DNA from: JAHELQ01 sp964491915 | Lineage (GTDB): Bacteria > Acidobacteriota > Aminicenantia > UBA2199 | Direction of reading: 5' to 3' | Assembly: GCA_964491915.1 (NCBI GenBank) | Contig: CAZBHS010000030.1 | Span: 8,660-72,659, forward strand | Length of the DNA stretch: 64,000 bases | Shown: one piece after another, positions 61,401 to 64,000 of the stretch | Position numbering within the stretch: position 1 is the first letter of the stretch | How the letters are laid out: each line of letters opens with the position of its first letter | Notes under the pieces: model-generated | The model's input: only the letters and a program-made list of their open reading frames with translations | Databases searched by the model: none | What the model was told of the DNA's origin: nothing | Made by a program: the position numbers and the translations under genes

Positions 61401-61880
61401 GAGAACTATCGCCTTCCCACTGAAGCTGAATGGGAAAAAGCCGCCCGCGGAACCGAGGGGCGAATCTGGCCCTGGGGGGATAGGTTTGAAAGCGATTTGT
61501 GTAATTCCGCTGAGAGTGGCCTCTTTGAATTAAGCGCAGTCGGGATTTTCCCCAAAGGCAACAGTCCCTATGGTTGTTTGGATATGGCGGGGAATGTTTT
61601 TGAGTGGTGTCAGGATTGGTTTGATGAGGACTACTATAATAAAAGTCCTGAAGCTAACCCTAAAGGTCCAGAGATTGGCGAGTGCCGCGTTATGCGTGGC
61701 GGTGGCTGGTTCCGTGTCGGTGATAATTGTCGGTGCGCCTACCGTTACCTCGATCACCCCGAGGCTTCGCAACTACCGCAGGGGGTTCCGCCTTGCCAGG
61801 TCTCTTTAACCACTTTCCACTTTACCACTTTACCACTTACAACCCCGAAAAAAAAAGGTGGCGAACCGGGATATGGGTGA
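58425..61880 (+). CDS. Metallophosphoesterase / NACHT / FGE-sulfatase-fold protein
   Basis: This is 1151 residues, with start ATG after AGGAGG. The N-terminal calcineurin-like phosphoesterase has HVSDIHF (Asp11, His13), ITGDIAFSG, VVPGNHDVDR and a late LHGHGHQ. A NACHT-type NTPase follows with Walker A GGPGMGKTT (from residue 438, Lys444) and Walker B FLIDGLDE (Asp528). The C-terminal FGE/SUMF1-like domain starts at about 882 (EVPEGPFIRGSKNGEEWERE, VSWYEADAFCRWL, LPTEAEWEKAARGTEGRIWP, DMAGNVFEWCQDW). The last 40 codons leave the family pattern at about 61757, where a CCCC run shifts the frame; in the next frame the usual GFRLARSL end occurs, stopping at 61809. FGE-fold C-termini are common targets of diversity-generating retroelements. 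Confidence 0.85.
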   Translation: MGEIRILHVSDIHFRKSEDDDDPGFREEVQEKMLDTIEAHVKENDPPQFVAITGDIAFSGKKEEYDAALAFVNQLKATLPEETYYLVVPGNHDVDRKKIKKWFSIQENIVEKGVVDDFLIDEEGVDELLSPKFSAFREFAQALDKEFYPEPEDYFWVKPFEEHGVAFLGLNSSWACERKEERFKIALGHHQLREAMKMSEAMPVRIALMHHPHANWLKDMEPGECRKKLFYHCDLLLHGHGHQDLAEKISDPANPIAVLGANASYTRNEKGFIGFQFISVIPQDVDVYLKVWPYIFDEIRERDFVPDYARYSTQKGKEYFELFPIQKTAGPPVIHPAPPLEIPEGYRQWIEDFHSNLPINQLAKKGEVFSVPLPKVYIPLDTSNPEYQAEMKRIEAERKKREGVDDGNDSSEALEPKTPATIDIETLLSKEQTLLLRGGPGMGKTTLVRHIAYSLVFEETDTTFYGFLPVIVFLKDFWPVFEEEYKKKNKGLSFMSLLPLYMDESACNLDIKTIRNYLSQDRAIFLIDGLDEVPEHLRKPIVESIARFRSGNRQNRFLITGRPHGIDETVMRLLGDYLHDILPLNEEKIETFIVSWFKEICNHAGGEAKQKADGLIADIRSNEKVEQFIENPLLLTAICILYQDNKKLPDQRADLYGRVVDNLLCKRFTDSSERDKPKLIEDYLMQLAFSMQTDNLKNIEASSAKDILKEFYKEKEGESLVKYNRRIDETFEKIEPQCGLLKRLGSGDVEFFHLTFQEFMAAKYMVDNGIDFKEYLPDPWWQETVLLYAGIKSMNSKKDGNNLVRDIFAFDGDNPDHHHRVWLLGATALKDMLPLKREQEAIELSREKLKAVIEESEEVRSRFKAGKLLGVFGDHRFEKREMVEVPEGPFIRGSKNGEEWERERPAREICLDTFWIGKNPVTNGEFKEFIEKKGYETEEFWLPEGWDFVREKNISEPGFWNDREYNGPNVPVVGVSWYEADAFCRWLRATTGENYRLPTEAEWEKAARGTEGRIWPWGDRFESDLCNSAESGLFELSAVGIFPKGNSPYGCLDMAGNVFEWCQDWFDEDYYNKSPEANPKGPEIGECRVMRGGGWFRVGDNCRCAYRYLDHPEASQLPQGVPPCQVSLTTFHFTTLPLTTPKKKGGEPGYG
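61692..61809 (+). other. Candidate variable region of a diversity-generating retroelement
   Basis: This is the end of the FGE-fold domain, RVMRGGGWFRVGDNCRCAYR and after, up to the GFRLARSL end of the alternate frame. Codons where related proteins have AAC read ttc, gtc, tac, ctc, cac and aac, many keeping the final C, as A-directed mutagenesis would give. Four near-repeats of CCACTTTA follow from 61811. No template repeat or reverse transcriptase is in the window, so this is a hypothesis. Confidence 0.35.
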
Positions 61881-62055
61881 GTGCGGGAAGCGCAGCTCCG
61901 CTACTCGCCCAATGACGAGGGAGACGTGAGACTCGGCCCTACGATTTTTTTTTGAAGGGTGGAGGGTAGGTCGGATAATAGGAGGGGGTCTGTTCCTTTT
62001 ATTGTTTGATCAGGAAGTAGAGGTGGCCGGGTTGTTTGAGGTGGCCGGCGGTACT
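61881..62055. other. Intergenic stretch with no recognised gene
   Basis: G-rich sequence with an A/T run, lying between the NACHT gene and the Rhs remnant. I see no ORF or hairpin of note. Confidence 0.4.
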
Positions 62056-62202
62056 TTAGACGGGTAATCGTGCGGTCTCATCTACATTTAGATTCATCCC
62101 ACCCTGGATCCCCAATGGATCTTCTGAGGACAATCTTCCATTTGATGGATTGTAGTATCGATGATAAAAATAGCTTAGCCCGCTTTCTTGATCATAATAT
62201 TG
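62056..62202 (-). pseudogene. Displaced Rhs core tip (remnant)
   Basis: The minus strand encodes QYYDQESGLSYFYHRYYNPS, then NGRLSSEDPLGIQGGMNLN, the conserved tip of an Rhs core, and then only a short tail to TAA at 62056-62058. It matches the intact tip at 63330-63430 closely. It carries no toxin domain. Such remnants arise when a new toxin-immunity pair displaces the old tip. It overlaps the 3' end of the immunity-like gene by 28 bases. Confidence 0.7.
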
Positions 62203-62789
62203 TGCCTCTTCAGTATTTTTTCTATTTTACTCTTTCGATAATACATAAAAACAAATGCAATCCCCAATATCCAAATAGACAAAAACACCAGTGCAATTAT
62301 AATTCCGGCAGAAGCGCTTAATTGCTCTCCTCCTAAAAAAACAAACTTGATAAGCAGGGAGGAAAATACTAGAGTAAAAATTGAGGCCAATAGAAAAACC
62401 ATTCTCCTTCTGTCTTTTCTTTCCTCTGGCGAAAGGATAGTTTTAAGATGAAAATTATCCGGTGATATTGTTAAATATGAGGTATATAGGGTTTCGAACT
62501 CTTCAATATAACAATGTCCCCACTTCTTCGTGCTCTCTTTGAGGACAGGGAAAATTTTGTCCCATGATTTCAAACGAGTGGCATCCCCATTCCCAATATT
62601 GTTGTCGCCGAAGTCCATCAGGCTTATACGGTTAAATGTTCCTGGTTTTAACATCCGGCCATCTTTCAAAAAAATGATACTTTTAAGCCGATTAACACCA
62701 ACAATATCTTCCCAAGAAATGTTCTCGCTCTCCTGGAATTGTTTTACAACTATTGCATCTCTACCAATAATTATATCAGCGTCAAACAT
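62175..62789 (-). CDS. Two-helix membrane protein, candidate Rhs immunity protein
   Basis: This 204-residue protein begins 21 bases after the Rhs stop, following AGGAG, on the same strand, the usual place for an immunity gene. An N-terminal soluble part (IIIGRDAIVVKQFQESENIS...IIFLKDGRMLKPGTFNR) is followed by two helices (MVFLLASIFTLVFSSLLIKF; IIIALVFLSIWILGIAFVFM) and a basic tail. Its last nine codons lie in the displaced Rhs tip, so its end was set by that recombination. Family not recognised. Confidence 0.6.
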   Translation of the reverse strand: MFDADIIIGRDAIVVKQFQESENISWEDIVGVNRLKSIIFLKDGRMLKPGTFNRISLMDFGDNNIGNGDATRLKSWDKIFPVLKESTKKWGHCYIEEFETLYTSYLTISPDNFHLKTILSPEERKDRRRMVFLLASIFTLVFSSLLIKFVFLGGEQLSASAGIIIALVFLSIWILGIAFVFMYYRKSKIEKILKRHNIMIKKAG

Positions 62790-62810
62790 TGGAATCTCCT
62801 AAATGTATAT

Positions 62811-64000
62811 TTATATACAAATCTTAGCTAGCACAGTCATCATTCCTGCACCAATATCAACTGGGAGGCTCGAAATAGCAAAACCTACATCCACTGCATA
62901 CCCAGTTCCACCTCCATCCATAAAATTGGTTGCGGCACCAAGTGCAATCCTCGCTAAAACAGAATATGCAAAAAAGGCTGAAGCTGAAGTGTCAGAAGAG
63001 TTTTTGGTAAGCCCTGATCCACCACCTCCCGTTAGCCCCAAAAAAACAGAAAATTTCTGAGAAACACCTCCTCCTCCCCCTAAAATCACCATGCAATCTT
63101 TGCAACCATCATTGTAGTGAACAATCTCCAATCGGGCGAATTTTCCAAAGAATGCTCCCTGAAGTGCAACCCCCAAATATCTCCATTCACCAGGAAGGAG
63201 TGGGTCTCCTCCAGGCGGATAAGAAGGATAATTATTAGGCCGCATTCCAGGCGGCAACCAAACCATTAGCCCATGTGGATCAATGAGATTGCCTGGATTA
63301 TTTTGCACAAATCTAAAAAGATTCAAATCGCTAGCAGGACCAATTGGATCCTCTGAAATAAATCTACCGATGTTAGAATTATAGTAACGATGATAAAAAT
63401 AACTCAAACCGCTTTCCTGGTCGAAGTATTTAGACTGGAAGCCGAGGTTGCCTTTGCTGGGGCCACTTTGGGAGAGGAGGTTGCCGAAGGTGTCGGTGTG
63501 GCGGGTGGTGATGGTGGTCTGGGTTTGGTGGGAGAAGATTTTGTAGATGGTGCCCACCTGGTCTTTGATGTAGGAGTACCAGCCGTAGGGGTGGGCGAAG
63601 AGGTTTGAGGAGGCTTCGGAGAATTCGATGTGGCCTTCGACCGAGTCTTTGCCGATGCCATAGGTGTAGCGGCGGATGGGGTTGAATGAGGCGTCGAGTT
63701 CCATGGCCAGGTTGTCGCCTTCCCAGTGGAAATGTGTCGTCACTCCGTTGACGGTTTTGGAGAGGCGGCGGCCGAAGGTGTCGTAGGTGTAGGTGGCCAC
63801 TGTTGCAGGGGTGGTTTGGCCGGGAGGGATGTGTTCGAAGCGGAGGAGGCGGTTGTCGCTGCTGTAGTAGAAGAGTTTCTGCTCTCCTGTGGCTTTGTCG
63901 GTTTCTCTGGTGAGATTGCCGTCTGGGTCGTAGTTGTAGAGATGCGAGGCTGATTCGGTCAGTTGGTTGAGGGTGTTGTATGAGTATGTGCTCGAATTTG
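62811..64000 (-). CDS. Rhs/YD-repeat protein tip with a polymorphic C-terminus (partial)
   Basis: The frame runs off the window end; no start is inside. YD-type repeats (YNYDPDGNLTRE, YTYDTFGRRLSKTVNGVTTH, RRYTYGIGKDS) precede the conserved tip YFDQESGLSYFYHRYYNSNI, then GRFISEDPIGPASDLNLFRF and NPGNLIDPHGL. The C-terminal toxin-position domain, about 150 residues, starts MVWLPPGMRPNN and is Gly-rich (GGGGGVSQKF, GGGGSGLTKN) and hydrophobic toward the end (DIGAGMMTVLAKICI). No known toxin motif is visible. The gene after it is a likely immunity gene. Confidence 0.85.
   Translation of the reverse strand, partial: NSSTYSYNTLNQLTESASHLYNYDPDGNLTRETDKATGEQKLFYYSSDNRLLRFEHIPPGQTTPATVATYTYDTFGRRLSKTVNGVTTHFHWEGDNLAMELDASFNPIRRYTYGIGKDSVEGHIEFSEASSNLFAHPYGWYSYIKDQVGTIYKIFSHQTQTTITTRHTDTFGNLLSQSGPSKGNLGFQSKYFDQESGLSYFYHRYYNSNIGRFISEDPIGPASDLNLFRFVQNNPGNLIDPHGLMVWLPPGMRPNNYPSYPPGGDPLLPGEWRYLGVALQGAFFGKFARLEIVHYNDGCKDCMVILGGGGGVSQKFSVFLGLTGGGGSGLTKNSSDTSASAFFAYSVLARIALGAATNFMDGGGTGYAVDVGFAISSLPVDIGAGMMTVLAKICI

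Noticed and set aside
61880..64000. Reverse transcriptase or template repeat of a DGR downstream of the FGE domain
   Set aside because: The remaining sequence is Rhs-related on the minus strand; no RT motif or near-copy of 61692-61809 was found by eye.

Overview
The window reads as a piece of a Gram-negative, probably anaerobic bacterial chromosome. Envelope genes include a TonB-like transducer, outer-membrane barrels, lipoproteins and pseudopilins. Energy genes include a four-subunit 2-oxoacid:ferredoxin oxidoreductase and a proton-pumping transhydrogenase. A two-component-type propeller sensor, three dispersed lanthipeptide-like precursor peptides with a KKLSLKK-type leader, CHAT/NACHT/TPR conflict proteins, a DUF6677-like protein and an exported AmmeMemoRadiSam set together suggest Candidatus Aminicenantes or a relative near Acidobacteriota. 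That placement is inferred from gene content, not from a marker gene.

Layout. 1-900: end of an unknown gene, a leader region and RiPP precursor 1. 910-5248 (minus): UDP-glucuronate epimerase, animal-type UDP-glucose dehydrogenase and GlmS, a nucleotide-sugar operon. 5448-6492 (minus): TonB-like protein and a small orphan ORF. 6648-10826: a two-gene restriction-modification cassette bracketed by imperfect direct repeats. 10881-14303: a CHAT-STAND-TPR protein. 14484-20350: secreted propeller protein, propeller/AraC sensor-regulator, divergent lipoprotein. 20480-21038: RiPP precursors 2 and 3. 21273-25369: small membrane proteins, outer-membrane barrel, RmuC, aminotransferase. 25395-28265 (minus): minor pseudopilin operon. 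28512-33077: ftsY, ribD, ribE, ribBA and a HEAT protein, closed by a terminator. 33163-36416: metallo-beta-lactamase-fold protein, radical SAM protein, DUF4846 protein and a duplicated membrane protein. 36492-40426: an HD/KaiC-type ATPase fusion plus a second, degenerate KaiC-like protein, the best candidate here for an undescribed system. 40413-44661 (minus): tyrS and korDABC. 45411-49020: exported AmrB-AmrA fusion, Tat-type DUF362 protein and Tat-type radical SAM protein. 49028-52775 (minus): PAS/degenerate GGDEF protein and pntAA-pntAB-pntB. 52914-56366 (minus): VTC, DUF4956, DUF2490, CotH cassette. 56544-57953: DUF234-type ATPase behind a 43-bp palindrome. 57995-58267: thirteen 21-bp repeats. 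58425-61880: metallophosphoesterase-NACHT-FGE protein with a possible diversity-generating variable region and a frameshift. 62056-64000 (minus): Rhs tip with a polymorphic C-terminus, a candidate immunity protein and a displaced Rhs tip remnant.

How the genes work together. Housekeeping operons (rib, kor, pnt, nucleotide sugar) alternate with conflict or defence modules (R-M, CHAT, HD/KaiC, NACHT-FGE, Rhs). Several good promoters place the -10 box only 6-9 bases before the start codon, which implies leaderless mRNAs alongside genes with ordinary Shine-Dalgarno sites. I saw no tRNA, rRNA, CRISPR array, insertion sequence or reverse transcriptase. No lanthipeptide synthetase for the precursor peptides lies in the window. 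All functional names come from reading motifs by eye; no database search was run.
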